In this document: one piece after another, positions 26,555 through 35,017 of the stretch
How the letters are laid out: each line of letters opens with the position of its first letter
Position numbering within the stretch: position 1 is the first letter of the stretch
Assembly (NCBI RefSeq): GCF_004362215.1
Contig: NZ_SNWR01000001.1
Span: 4,322,001-4,386,000 of the forward strand
DNA length: 64,000 nucleotides
Reading direction: 5' to 3'
DNA from: Paractinoplanes brasiliensis
GTDB taxonomy: Bacteria > Actinomycetota > Actinomycetes > Mycobacteriales > Micromonosporaceae
Made by a program: the position numbers and the translations under genes
Notes under the pieces: model-generated
Told to the model about the DNA's origin: nothing
Database searches by the model: none
What the model saw: only the letters and a program-made list of their open reading frames with translations

Positions 26555-26589
26555 GAGGGGAATCCGTGCGGTGAGCAGGGATTCCCCTC
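26555..26589 (+). terminator. Stem-loop terminator after phoH
   Basis: A perfect 11-bp stem (GAGGGGAATCC with GGATTCCCCTC) and a 13-nt loop lie 16 bp after the phoH stop. There is no T-run. The remaining about 260 bp up to the transglycosylase gene show only its ribosome-binding site. I could not recognise a c-di-AMP riboswitch there, although such genes often have one. Confidence 0.85.
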
Positions 26590-26849
26590 CTGATGACGCG
26601 ACTTCCGGGGCTTTTCACCCGGTATGCCCGGCAACTTTCTGTGAGCAAGTTCACAAGACCGCCCCGCCATTTCACATCCTCTTCACGGTGAGCCATGGTG
26701 GCTGACGAGCGCCATGCGTGATCGCCGGGGTCGTAGATCGACTTCGCCCACGGTTCCGGCCCGGTTGGGCCGCGGTGCTCGCGGTGTGCACGACCGCCAT
26801 CCCCCGGCGGTGTGTGGCCGCGTCATTGCCCCCGACGAAGGGAAACTTC

Positions 26850-27581
26850 GTGAATCGGCTCTGGAGCCGGGTCGGAGTACGAGTCACCTCGGTCAGCCTG
26901 TTGGCAGTGGGCGCGGCCGGCGGTATCTATCTCGGACAGGACCGGGAAGTCCAGCAGCGGAGCGCCGAAGCGAGCGTCGTCGCGCAGGTCGCGGTCGACA
27001 ACTCGCAGCTGCTGAAGCAACGTCAGGCCGAGCATGCCGCCGCTCGGGCGTTCCAGCGTCAGACCGAGGCCAACGCCGCCGAGAAGGCCGCAGCCGCCGC
27101 CAAGGCCGCCGCGGGCAAGGCGCACACGGCCGAGCGCAAGGTGATCGCCGAGAAGAAGGCGGCTGCCGAGGCTGCGGCGAAGAAGAAGGCAGAAGAGGAG
27201 GCCGCCGCCAAGGAGTCGGACTCCGACTCGGGCAGCACGCCGGAGTTCGACGGCGACATCCCCGCCTCCTGCGACGAGTACAGCGGCAACCGCGCAACCG
27301 GTTGCGCGCTGATGCTTGAGGCCGGCTTCAAGATCTCCCAGTTCTCGTGCCTCGAGAAGCTGTGGAAGAAGGAAAGCGGCTGGAACCACAAGGCCACCAA
27401 CAAGAGCTCGGGCGCGTACGGGATTCCCCAGGCCCTGCCGGGCAAAAAGATGGCCTCCGCCGGCAGCGACTGGAAGACCAACCCGGCCACCCAGATCGAA
27501 TGGGGCCTCGGCTACATCGAGGGCCGCTACGACACCCCCTGCGGCGCGTGGGCGCACTCGCAGGACGTCGGCTGGTACTAA
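26850..27581 (+). CDS. Secreted lytic transglycosylase-like protein with coiled-coil region
   Basis: The predicted 243 residues have an N-terminal hydrophobic anchor or signal (VTSVSLLAVGAAGGIYLG) and an Ala/Lys/Glu-rich coiled coil (about 55-135). An SLT-like domain follows, with EKLWKKESGWNHKATNKSSGAYGIPQALP; the Glu of KKESGW is the expected catalytic acid. It should cleave peptidoglycan outside the cell. GTG 26850 has GAAGGGA upstream and lies just before the signal; the frame stays open to 26718. A perfect terminator follows the stop. Confidence 0.88.
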   Translation: MNRLWSRVGVRVTSVSLLAVGAAGGIYLGQDREVQQRSAEASVVAQVAVDNSQLLKQRQAEHAAARAFQRQTEANAAEKAAAAAKAAAGKAHTAERKVIAEKKAAAEAAAKKKAEEEAAAKESDSDSGSTPEFDGDIPASCDEYSGNRATGCALMLEAGFKISQFSCLEKLWKKESGWNHKATNKSSGAYGIPQALPGKKMASAGSDWKTNPATQIEWGLGYIEGRYDTPCGAWAHSQDVGWY

Positions 27582-27594
27582 GTAGACAGCACGG

Positions 27595-27628
27595 AACGGG
27601 CCGCGCGGCTGATCGCGCGGCCCGTTTT
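27595..27628 (+). terminator. Strong stem-loop terminator after the transglycosylase gene
   Basis: A perfect 12-bp stem (AACGGGCCGCGC with GCGCGGCCCGTT), an 8-nt loop and a short T-run lie 13 bp after the stop codon. It is the clearest intrinsic terminator in the window. Confidence 0.92.
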
Positions 27629-27647
27629 ACTGTGGTCAAATGACCGT

Positions 27648-28430
27648 ATGGTCCGAAATGTCGTATCGCTGGTCATGGTCGCTGTCCTGGCCGCCGTGCT
27701 CACGACCGACGTCCGGCCGGTCGAGGCCGGCCTGAACCGGACGCCCGTGGTCGGCGGCGTGGTGGCGCCGCAGGGCAAGTTCCCGTGGGCGGTGCGGCTC
27801 TCGATGGGCTGCGGCGGGGCGCTGACCGAGCCGCGGGTGGTGCTCACGGCCGGGCACTGCGTCGACGACACCGGCCGCAACGACAGCATCGAGGTCACCG
27901 CCGGGGTTTCCGACCTGCGGTCCAGCAGGGCGCAGACCGCCCGGTCGGAACGGGTGATCCGCGCCGAGGGCTTCGTCGACGAGGTGCACGGGGACGACTG
28001 GGCGGTCATCCGGCTCGACCGTCCGCTGCGCCTGCCGACGCTGCCGCTGGCGCAGGACGCGATCGGTCCCGGCCGCTACATCGTGATGGGCTGGGGCCAG
28101 ACCCGTGAGGACTCCGTCGAGCAGGAGCAGCGGCTGCACTACGCCACCGTGCCCTCCGTGCCGGATGAGAAGTGCGAGGCGGCGTACGTGAAAGCGGGGG
28201 TGACGCTCGTGCGGGACGAGCAGATGTGCGCCGGGTCGCCCGGGGTCGACACCTGCCAGGGAGACAGCGGCGGACCGATGATCGGGCGGGGCCGGCACGG
28301 CGAGTGGGTGCAGGTGGGCATCGTGAGCTGGGGTCTCGGCTGCGCACGCGACGGATACCCCGGCGTCTACACCCAGCTGTCGACGTTTCGTCCCGCGATC
28401 GAGAAGGCTGTCCGGAAGCTCAGAAATTGA
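27648..28430 (+). CDS. Secreted trypsin-like serine protease (S1 family)
   Basis: The 260-residue precursor has a signal peptide (residues 1 to about 27) and the mature-type start VVGGVVAPQGKFPWAV. The triad is His in LTAGHC, Asp in DDWAVIRL and Ser in CQGDSGGPMIG. Cysteine pairs are at the usual places. An Asp about six residues before the nucleophilic Ser suggests cleavage after Arg or Lys. The 3' end overlaps the convergent rhomboid gene by 11 nt. Confidence 0.93.
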   Translation: MVRNVVSLVMVAVLAAVLTTDVRPVEAGLNRTPVVGGVVAPQGKFPWAVRLSMGCGGALTEPRVVLTAGHCVDDTGRNDSIEVTAGVSDLRSSRAQTARSERVIRAEGFVDEVHGDDWAVIRLDRPLRLPTLPLAQDAIGPGRYIVMGWGQTREDSVEQEQRLHYATVPSVPDEKCEAAYVKAGVTLVRDEQMCAGSPGVDTCQGDSGGPMIGRGRHGEWVQVGIVSWGLGCARDGYPGVYTQLSTFRPAIEKAVRKLRN

Positions 28431-29073
28431 ACGTGGTGTCGGGCTTGGCCGGCCGTGGCCGCTTGCGACGGAACAGGATCGCGGCGATCACCCCGCCCAG
28501 CAGGCCGAGCAGGTGGCCCTGCCACGACACCGGCTGATCGGTCGGCAGGATGTTGTAGAGCTGATACCAGTACAGCAGGCCGATGAACGCGGCCACGCCG
28601 AAGTTCCACCACGAGCGCTCGACCAGGCCGCGCGTGACCAGCAGACCCAGATAACCGAAGATCACGCCGCTGGCGCCCACCACAACGCTGTTCGGATCGC
28701 CCACGAACCAGACGCCCAGGCCGCTGACCAGCACGATCACGAACGTCGACCAGATGAACCGCTTGGTGCCCCCGGCCAGCGCGAACGTGCCGACCAGGAT
28801 GAGCGGCACGGCGTTGCCGTAGAGGTGATCCCACCCGGCGTGCAGGAACGGGCTGAACAGCACGCCGTCGAGACCGTCGACCCGGTGCGGGATGATGCCG
28901 CCGGCCACGTCGAGCTGGCCCGAGCCGATGCCGACGTCGATCGCCTCGATCAGGAAGAGCACCGGGATCACGGCGCACATCGTCACGAAGGCCCGGCCCA
29001 GCGACGCGTAGAAAGCGTCAGTGCCGAACTTGGCTTCTGCCTCTGCGCGCGCCTCGGGTGCCCCGTAACTCAT
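28420..29073 (-). CDS. Rhomboid family intramembrane serine protease
   Basis: The 217-residue protein has six or more TM segments. It carries the catalytic serine in VVGASGVIFGYLG and the partner histidine in SWQGHLLGLLGG, plus an HAGWDHLYGNAVPL loop that matches the conserved H-x-x-x-N region. Rhomboids cleave TM substrates inside the membrane. ATG 29073 is preferred; the longer frame would need a TTG at 29109 with no good signal. Confidence 0.92.
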   Translation of the reverse strand: MSYGAPEARAEAEAKFGTDAFYASLGRAFVTMCAVIPVLFLIEAIDVGIGSGQLDVAGGIIPHRVDGLDGVLFSPFLHAGWDHLYGNAVPLILVGTFALAGGTKRFIWSTFVIVLVSGLGVWFVGDPNSVVVGASGVIFGYLGLLVTRGLVERSWWNFGVAAFIGLLYWYQLYNILPTDQPVSWQGHLLGLLGGVIAAILFRRKRPRPAKPDTTFNF

Positions 29074-29135
29074 CTTTCGATAGTTCCAGGCGAGGGCGAG
29101 GCCCGCCAAACCGGCGGGCCTGCCACAGCGAATTC

Positions 29136-30179
29136 TCAGATTACGGGCTCACTGTCACCCAGCGTCACCGTCGGGAGATGGCCGTCGAAGTCGACCGCCG
29201 AGTACATGGCCAGCTTCTCCAGGCGGTGGTACGAGTCGATCACCCGGATGGTGCCGCTCTTGGACCGCATGACGATCGACTGGGTGTGTGCGCCACCCGA
29301 CCTGTACCGCACGCCCTTGAGCAGGTCGCCCGAGGTCACACCGGTGGCCACGAAGAAGCAGTTGTCGCCGGTGACCAGGTCGTCGGTGGTCAGCACCCGG
29401 TCGAGGTCGTGCCCCGCGGCCAGCGCCTTCTCGCGCTCGGCGTCGTCGCGCGGCCACAGCTTGGCCTGGATCATGCCGCCCAGGCACTTGAGCGCGCACG
29501 CGGCGGTGATGCCCTCGGGGGTGCCGCCGATGCCCATCAGCACGTCCACGTCGGACTCGAAGCGGGCCGCCGAGATCGCGCCCGCGATGTCCCCGTCCGA
29601 GATGAACTTGATGTTCGCCCCGGCCTGGCGCACCTCCTCGATCAGCTGCGCGTGCCGCGGCCGGTCGAGGATGCAGACGGTCACGTCGGAGATGCTCGAC
29701 TTCTTCGCCCGGGCGATCCGCTTGAGGTTCTCGGCGGTGCCGGCGTTGATGTCGATCACGTCGGCGCAGTCCGGCCCGACGGCGATCTTCTCCATGTAGA
29801 AGACGGCGCTGGGGTCGAACATCGCACCCCGCTCGGCGACCGCCAGCACGGCCACCGCGCCCGGCATGCCCTTGCTCATCAGCGTCGTGCCGTCGATCGG
29901 GTCCACTGCCACGTCGACCTCGGGCCCGGTGCCGTCGCCGACCTGCTCCCCGTTGAAGAGCATGGGCGCCTCGTCCTTCTCACCCTCACCGATCACCACC
30001 ACGCCGCGCATCTGGATCGAATTGATCAGCTTGCGCATGGCGTCGACGGCCGCGCCGTCACCGCCGTTCTTGTCGCCCCGGCCCACCCAGCGGCCCGCGG
30101 CCATCGCGGCGGCCTCCGTGACACGAACCAGATCGAGGGCGATGTTGCGGTCGAGATCCTGCGGGAACCTGGCTGGCAT
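29136..30179 (-). CDS. glpX: Fructose-1,6-bisphosphatase class II
   Basis: The 347-residue enzyme releases phosphate from fructose 1,6-bisphosphate in gluconeogenesis. Motifs: GRGDKNGGDGAAVDAMR, GEGEKDEAPML and VDPIDGTTLMSKG (metal-binding aspartates), and GIGGTPEG. This is the main FBPase type in actinobacteria. ATG 30179 has AGGAGG five nt upstream, so the longer frame to 30218 is not used. It complements pckG about 8 kb away. Confidence 0.96.
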   Translation of the reverse strand: MPARFPQDLDRNIALDLVRVTEAAAMAAGRWVGRGDKNGGDGAAVDAMRKLINSIQMRGVVVIGEGEKDEAPMLFNGEQVGDGTGPEVDVAVDPIDGTTLMSKGMPGAVAVLAVAERGAMFDPSAVFYMEKIAVGPDCADVIDINAGTAENLKRIARAKKSSISDVTVCILDRPRHAQLIEEVRQAGANIKFISDGDIAGAISAARFESDVDVLMGIGGTPEGITAACALKCLGGMIQAKLWPRDDAEREKALAAGHDLDRVLTTDDLVTGDNCFFVATGVTSGDLLKGVRYRSGGAHTQSIVMRSKSGTIRVIDSYHRLEKLAMYSAVDFDGHLPTVTLGDSEPVI

Positions 30180-30279
30180 GGGCGCCTCCTCGCGACGATG
30201 CGGGGTCGGTGAATGCACCGATCCTCACACGTCCGGACGCGCAAAGTCCCGCGTCAGCGACATGGTTAACAATGGGTGG

Positions 30280-30831
30280 GTGGAACCCGCATCGCCCGCA
30301 CCCGCCCCCGCGCGGCTCAGCCGTGGGCAGGAACGCTCGCCCAAGGACATGGCGATGTCACTCGCCGTCCTGCTGATCCCGATCGCGCTGCTGCTCACCT
30401 TCTATCGGCTCGTGCTGGACGGGGACAAGCCGGTCTCGGTCGACGCCGCGCCGGTGTTCCAGCAGGCGCAGCAGGCGGGCCTGTTTCCCGTGCTGGTCCC
30501 GCAGGGCCTCGGCGACGACTGGCACGCCACGACCGCCACTTTCCGGCGGGCCGAGAACGGCGCGACGCTGCGGATCGGTTACGTCGACCCCGACAAGGAC
30601 CCGATCCAGCTGATCGAGAGCAACGTGCCGTCGGACGTGTTGCTGCCCGCTGAGCTGTCGAAGGACGCCAAGCCGATCGGGCAGGTTCGCTCCGAGGCCG
30701 GGGTGTGGCGGCTCTACGACGCCCGGCCGGGAGAGAAAGCACTGGTCATGGCCGACCAGAGCCGTACGGTCGTGCTGGTCGGCAAAACCGGCAGCGACAA
30801 CCTGGAAGCCCTGGCCGACACGCTGCGCTGA
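30280..30831 (+). CDS. DUF4245 family membrane-anchored protein
   Basis: The 183-residue protein has a Pro-rich N-terminus, RSPKDMAMSLAVLLIPIALLLTFYR as the TM helix and an outside domain with GLGDDWHATTATFR and GVWRLYDA, the DUF4245 pattern. Its function is unknown. GTG 30280 is chosen because it follows a TAACAAT box by 6 nt and opens with VEPA, like relatives I recall; ATG 30262 is the alternative. It is divergent from glpX and convergent with xseB. Confidence 0.85.
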   Translation: MEPASPAPAPARLSRGQERSPKDMAMSLAVLLIPIALLLTFYRLVLDGDKPVSVDAAPVFQQAQQAGLFPVLVPQGLGDDWHATTATFRRAENGATLRIGYVDPDKDPIQLIESNVPSDVLLPAELSKDAKPIGQVRSEAGVWRLYDARPGEKALVMADQSRTVVLVGKTGSDNLEALADTLR

Positions 30832-30881
30832 CCACCGCCGGCCGCCGCGCCTGACCGCCGCGGATCCGCGTCGCCGTCGGC

Positions 30882-31085
30882 TCAGCTGTCGCCGCGGGCC
30901 GCTCGGGCTGCCTCGATCCGTTCGCGGGCGCCGTCGAGCCAGCGCTGGCAGACGTCGGCCAGTTTCTCGCCCCGCTCCCACAGGGCCAGCGACTCCTCCA
31001 GCGAGCTGCCGCCCTGCTCCAACCGTTCGACCACGGTGGCCAGCTCGGTGCGGGCCTGCTCGTAGCTCAGCTTCTCGTCACTCAC
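30882..31085 (-). CDS. xseB: Exodeoxyribonuclease VII small subunit
   Basis: The 67-residue protein shows the XseB pattern LSYEQARTELATVVERLEQG, then SLEESLALWERGEKLADVCQ. It binds XseA to form the single-strand exonuclease VII. GTG 31085 overlaps the xseA stop by 4 nt, so the two are translationally coupled. Confidence 0.95.
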   Translation of the reverse strand: MSDEKLSYEQARTELATVVERLEQGGSSLEESLALWERGEKLADVCQRWLDGARERIEAARAARGDS

Positions 31086-32335
31086 TCGTTCTCCCGTACG
31101 GCTGCTCGCAGCTCGCCCTCGGCGAGCCGCACCCTGACCACATCGTCGGCTCTGACCTCGCCGGCCGCGCGGACCACATGCCCGTCCTCGCGCTGCACGA
31201 TCGCGTAACCCCGTTGCAGCGTGGCCGCCGGGGACAGCGCCCGCAGGCGGGCGACCGTGTGGCGCAGGTCGTCGTCGGCGCGGTGCAGGCGGTGCTCGAG
31301 GCTGCGCACGGCCCGGTCGCGCAGCGCCGTCACCTCGGCAGCGCGCTGGTCGACCATGAGCTCGGGACGGGCCAGCGACGGCCGCGAACGCCACGACTCG
31401 ATGCGGTGGGTCTCGCGGTCGATCAGGGTGCTGACGGCGCGGTCGAGCCGGCGGCGGGCGTGCTCGATCAGCTGCGTTTCCTCGCCGAGGTCGGGCACGA
31501 TGCGCTTGGCCGCGTCGGTCGGGGTGGAGGCGCGCAGGTCTGCTACGTAGTCGAGCAGCGGCGCGTCCGTCTCGTGGCCGATCGCGCTCACCACCGGGGT
31601 GCGGGCGCCGAACACGGCCCGGCAGAGCGCCTCATCGCTGAACGGCAGCAGATCTTCCACGCTGCCGCCGCCGCGGGCGATCACGATGACGTCGACGGTG
31701 TCGTCGTTGTCGAGCACCTTGAGCGCGTCGATGATCTGGGGCACCGCCGTGGGGCCCTGGACCGGCACGTTGACCACCCGGAAGTCGACCGACGGCCAGC
31801 GGCGGCGCGTGTTCATCAGCACGTCGCGCTCGGCCGCGCTGGCCCGTCCGGTGATCAGGCCGATGCGCTGCGGCAGGAACGGCAGGCGGCGCTTGCGCTC
31901 GCGGGCGAACAGGCCCTCGGCGGCCAGCAGCTTTTTCAGCCGCTCGAGGCGGGCCAGCAGCTCACCGAGCCCGACCTGGCGGATCTCGTCGGCGCGCAGG
32001 CTGAGGGTGCCGCGGGCCGGATAGAACTCGGGCTTGGCGTGCAGGGTGACCCGCGCGCCCTCGGCCAGCCCCGGCGCGCCGGAGTCGAGCACGTCGCGGT
32101 GGGCGGTGACCGTGAGGCTGAGATCGGCTGACGGGTCGCGCAGGGTCAGGAAGACCACCGTCGAGCCGGGGCGGCGGCTGATCTGGGCGACCTGGCCGTC
32201 GACCCACACCCAGCCCAGCTTGGCGATCCAGGCGCCGACCTTCTGACTGACGACACGGACCGGCCACGGCTCGTCGGCGGAGCTTTTCGGCTGCGCGCTG
32301 CGCGGGGGCGTCGCGGTCGGCTCGGGCTCACTCAC
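31082..32335 (-). CDS. xseA: Exodeoxyribonuclease VII large subunit
   Basis: The 417-residue subunit has an OB-fold (WPVRVVSQKVGAWIAKLGWVWVDGQV) and the catalytic centre, including LITGRASAAERDVL, IARGGGSVEDLLPFSDE and SAIGHETDAPLLDYVAD. It degrades single-stranded DNA from both ends. GTG 32335 lies 6 nt after TAGTCT, a leaderless-type start. It is the first gene of the xseAB pair. Confidence 0.96.
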   Translation of the reverse strand: MSEPEPTATPPRSAQPKSSADEPWPVRVVSQKVGAWIAKLGWVWVDGQVAQISRRPGSTVVFLTLRDPSADLSLTVTAHRDVLDSGAPGLAEGARVTLHAKPEFYPARGTLSLRADEIRQVGLGELLARLERLKKLLAAEGLFARERKRRLPFLPQRIGLITGRASAAERDVLMNTRRRWPSVDFRVVNVPVQGPTAVPQIIDALKVLDNDDTVDVIVIARGGGSVEDLLPFSDEALCRAVFGARTPVVSAIGHETDAPLLDYVADLRASTPTDAAKRIVPDLGEETQLIEHARRRLDRAVSTLIDRETHRIESWRSRPSLARPELMVDQRAAEVTALRDRAVRSLEHRLHRADDDLRHTVARLRALSPAATLQRGYAIVQREDGHVVRAAGEVRADDVVRVRLAEGELRAAVRENE

Positions 32336-32344
32336 CCGGCCAGA

Positions 32345-33136
32345 CTACGGAAGGCCCCCGACATTCTCGTCGTCCGCCGTACGGGGCTGGTCGTCCCGGG
32401 CGTGCCGTCCGACGCTGCGCTGCTCGGCGTGCCCGGCCGGCGACGACCCCGGCGAGGGCCCCCACAGTGGCTCGGCCGCATGCCGCCCGGTTGCGGGTGG
32501 CTCGGCCGCATGGCGTCCGGTGGTCTTCGGCCCGGGTTGATACGGCTCGGCCGCGTGCCGCTCGGTGGTCTCCGGACCGGACGGGTATGGCTCGGCCGCG
32601 TGCTGCTCGGTGGCGTCCGGACCGGACGGATATGGCTCGGCCGCGTGCCGTCCGGTTGCGTTCGGCTCAGCCGGGCGTGTTGTCGTGGGCCGCACCCGGG
32701 TCAGGGCGAGCATGACGATCAGGCCGGCGCAGATCCAGAAGACCAGATCCGCCACCGTACGGACGGTGTCGAACCGCCAGCCGCCGGGATCGCGGGCGAG
32801 CATCGTGAACGGGAACCCGTGCCGCACCGCATACCCACCCGAGCAGCATTCGACGGCCAGCGCCGGGACAGTTGTGGCGGCCAACCCCACCAGGGCGACC
32901 GTGCCGCCCGCCACTACAGCCGGGCCTGGCGGCCGCCGCCGTCCGGCCGGTCCCGGGGCCAGCAGCAACAGGCCGGTGATCGCCAGCACCACGTGGAACG
33001 TCACGTATGACGCCGGAGCGAGCCCCATGGCCAGGTTGAGCACGCCGAGGGCGGCGCAGGCCCAGCCGGCGATCAGGCGGAGCGTCGCGATCGTCGAGGC
33101 GAGAAAGCCGGGTTCGTCCTCGGCGGCCTGAGACAT
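32345..33136 (-). CDS. Four-TM membrane protein with repeat-rich C-terminal tail
   Basis: The 263-residue protein has about four TM helices in the first 165 residues, with a conserved-looking loop (VECCSGGYAVRHGFPF). The tail is built of units such as HAAEPYPSGPDATEQ, spaced 45 or 30 bp in DNA (32469-32670). The TM part resembles the next upstream membrane protein (33391-33951), including a Cys-Cys pair and GFPF versus GWPF, so they are probable paralogues. No known function. The start codon is uncertain. Confidence 0.75.
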   Translation of the reverse strand: MSQAAEDEPGFLASTIATLRLIAGWACAALGVLNLAMGLAPASYVTFHVVLAITGLLLLAPGPAGRRRPPGPAVVAGGTVALVGLAATTVPALAVECCSGGYAVRHGFPFTMLARDPGGWRFDTVRTVADLVFWICAGLIVMLALTRVRPTTTRPAEPNATGRHAAEPYPSGPDATEQHAAEPYPSGPETTERHAAEPYQPGPKTTGRHAAEPPATGRHAAEPLWGPSPGSSPAGHAEQRSVGRHARDDQPRTADDENVGGLP

Positions 33137-33184
33137 GGATTCGAGTATCGGCCGAAATCTTGCCCGTTATCGGCGGTTTGCCCG

Positions 33185-33480
33185 ACTTGCCCCCGCTCGG
33201 GCGCCGGGATGGCTCGGGACCGTCGGCCCTACTCGACGAAGGCCTTGTCCCCGGCCGGGGACAGATGGCGGATCAGCACTGCAGGCCTTGCTCGGCGATG
33301 GTCTTGTCCTCGGCTGGGCGCGGGCGGCGGATCAGCACTGCAGGCCTTGCTCGGCGATGGTCTTGTCCTCGGCCGGGCGCAGGTGGCGGATCAGGACCGC
33401 TGGCTTTCGCCGGCCGAGTCCTTTGCGCCGACCGGCCGCAGGCGGCGGATCAGCACTGCCGCCACCACCAGCAGGAGTCC
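33185..33480. repeat. 59-bp tandem repeat, about five units, overlapping the 3' end of a gene
   Basis: GCGGATCAG recurs at 33268, 33327, 33386 and 33445, each exactly 59 bp apart, and a decayed unit lies further left. The rightmost unit is the true 3' end of the membrane protein gene at 33391-33951 (codons for VLIRRLRP). The others lie beyond its stop. Because 59 is not a multiple of three, the extra copies do not extend the protein in frame. Confidence 0.9.
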
Positions 33481-33951
33481 AACATATGACCAGGTCAGCA
33501 GGTCGAAGGCGAGCGACAGAAGGTCGACCGTCCAGGATGCGGACCGGGCGACCCGCTCGGCGGTCTCGGGATCGTCGGCCAGGGCGCCGCGCTGGGCCCA
33601 GTGGAACGGCCAGCCACGTTCGGTGATGAAGGCGTACTTGCAGCAAGTGATCGATTCTTCGGCGAGCAGTCCGGCCGCCGTACCCGTCACCGCGACCCCG
33701 GACATCACAGCCGCGGTCGTCCGGCGGGGCAGCCGGATGCGATGCGGCATGAGCAGCACCAGACCGCCGAGAGTGAGCACGACGCCGGTCGCAATGTCCG
33801 GCACCGCGTTGGCCGTGTGCCCGTTGAGCAGGATCCACAGCAGGCCGAGGACCAGCGACAGCGCGCCCAGCAGGAACCGCAGCGCCCGCCCGGCGACCAC
33901 CCACCACGGACCCGGTGCGACCGATTCGTCCCGCCGTTGCTCGTCAGACAT
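33391..33951 (-). CDS. Four-TM membrane protein, paralogue of its downstream neighbour
   Basis: The 186-residue protein has four TM helices. The loop EESITCCKYAFITERGWPF matches VECCSGGYAVRHGFPF of the neighbour at 32345-33136 in position and in the Cys-Cys and aromatic-Pro-Phe pattern. ATG 33951 begins just before the charged N-terminus; the frame is open further to 34083. The 3' end lies in a 59-bp repeat array. Function is unknown. Confidence 0.75.
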   Translation of the reverse strand: MSDEQRRDESVAPGPWWVVAGRALRFLLGALSLVLGLLWILLNGHTANAVPDIATGVVLTLGGLVLLMPHRIRLPRRTTAAVMSGVAVTGTAAGLLAEESITCCKYAFITERGWPFHWAQRGALADDPETAERVARSASWTVDLLSLAFDLLTWSYVGLLLVVAAVLIRRLRPVGAKDSAGESQRS

Positions 33952-34048
33952 CCGACGAGTATCCCGGTCGGTCCCGTCCGGGTCGAGGGCCGCTGTGGCG
34001 CTGATCGCAGCCGCGGCGGGTGTCGGTGGCGGCACGTACCATGGCCGG

Positions 34049-35017
34049 GTGAGCGAACCCCGGAAGCGTGTGTTGCTGGCCAAGCCGCGCGGATACTGCG
34101 CGGGCGTCGACCGTGCGGTGCAGACCGTGGAGGAGGCGCTGAAGCTCTACGGCGCCCCGGTCTACGTGCGTAAGCAGATCGTGCACAACAAGCACGTCGT
34201 CAGCACGCTCGAGGCGGCCGGCGCGATCTTCGTGGAGGAGAACGAGGAGGTGCCCGAGGGCTCGACCGTGGTGTTCTCGGCCCACGGCGTCGCTCCCGAG
34301 GTGCACGAGCAGGCCAAGGCCCGCAACCTCAAGGCCATCGACGCGACGTGCCCGCTGGTGACGAAGGTGCACCACGAGGCCAAGCGCTTCGCCAAGGACG
34401 ACTACGACATCCTGCTCATCGGCCACGAGGGCCACGAGGAAGTCATCGGGACGTCCGGCGAGGCCCCGCAGCACATCCAGCTCGTCGACGGCCCCGACGC
34501 GGTCGACCAGGTCGTCGTGCGCGACCCGGCCAAGGTCGTGTGGCTGTCGCAGACCACGCTCTCGGTCGACGAGACGATGGAGACCGTGGCCCGGCTCAAG
34601 ACCCGCCTGCCGCTGCTGCAGTCGCCGCCCAGCGACGACATCTGCTACGCCACGCAGAACCGGCAGCACGTGGTCAAGGAGATCGCGCCGGAGTGCGACG
34701 TGGTGATCGTCGTCGGCTCCACCAACTCCTCCAATTCCGTACGCCTCGTCGAGGTCGCCCTCGACGCCGGTGCTCGCGCCGGCCACCTGGTCGACTACGC
34801 CTCCGAGATCCAGGAGGAGTGGCTCGCCGGCGCCACCACGGTCGGGGTCTCCTCCGGCGCCAGCGTGCCCGACGACCTGGTCATGGAGGTGCTGGCCTTC
34901 CTGGCCGAGCGCGGCTTCGGCGAGGTCACCGAGTTCACCACGGCCGAGGAACGCCTCACCTTCTCGCTTCCGCAAGAGCTTCGCCGCGACATGAAGGCGC
35001 GGGCGGCCGCTAACTGA
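34049..35017 (+). CDS. ispH: 4-hydroxy-3-methylbut-2-enyl diphosphate reductase
   Basis: The 322-residue iron-sulfur enzyme performs the last MEP-pathway step, giving IPP and DMAPP. Cluster cysteines are seen in RGYCAGVDRAV, DATCPLVTKVH and DDICYATQNRQ. HGVAPEV and SSNSVRLVE are also typical. GTG 34049 lies 6 nt after TACCAT, fitting a leaderless start; the frame is open upstream only by chance. Its 3' end overlaps the convergent rmuC by 8 nt. Confidence 0.97.
   Translation: MSEPRKRVLLAKPRGYCAGVDRAVQTVEEALKLYGAPVYVRKQIVHNKHVVSTLEAAGAIFVEENEEVPEGSTVVFSAHGVAPEVHEQAKARNLKAIDATCPLVTKVHHEAKRFAKDDYDILLIGHEGHEEVIGTSGEAPQHIQLVDGPDAVDQVVVRDPAKVVWLSQTTLSVDETMETVARLKTRLPLLQSPPSDDICYATQNRQHVVKEIAPECDVVIVVGSTNSSNSVRLVEVALDAGARAGHLVDYASEIQEEWLAGATTVGVSSGASVPDDLVMEVLAFLAERGFGEVTEFTTAEERLTFSLPQELRRDMKARAAAN

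Noticed and set aside
26590..26849. A c-di-AMP (ydaO-type) riboswitch before the transglycosylase gene
   Set aside because: Such genes often have one in actinobacteria, but I could not find the conserved core segments in this stretch.
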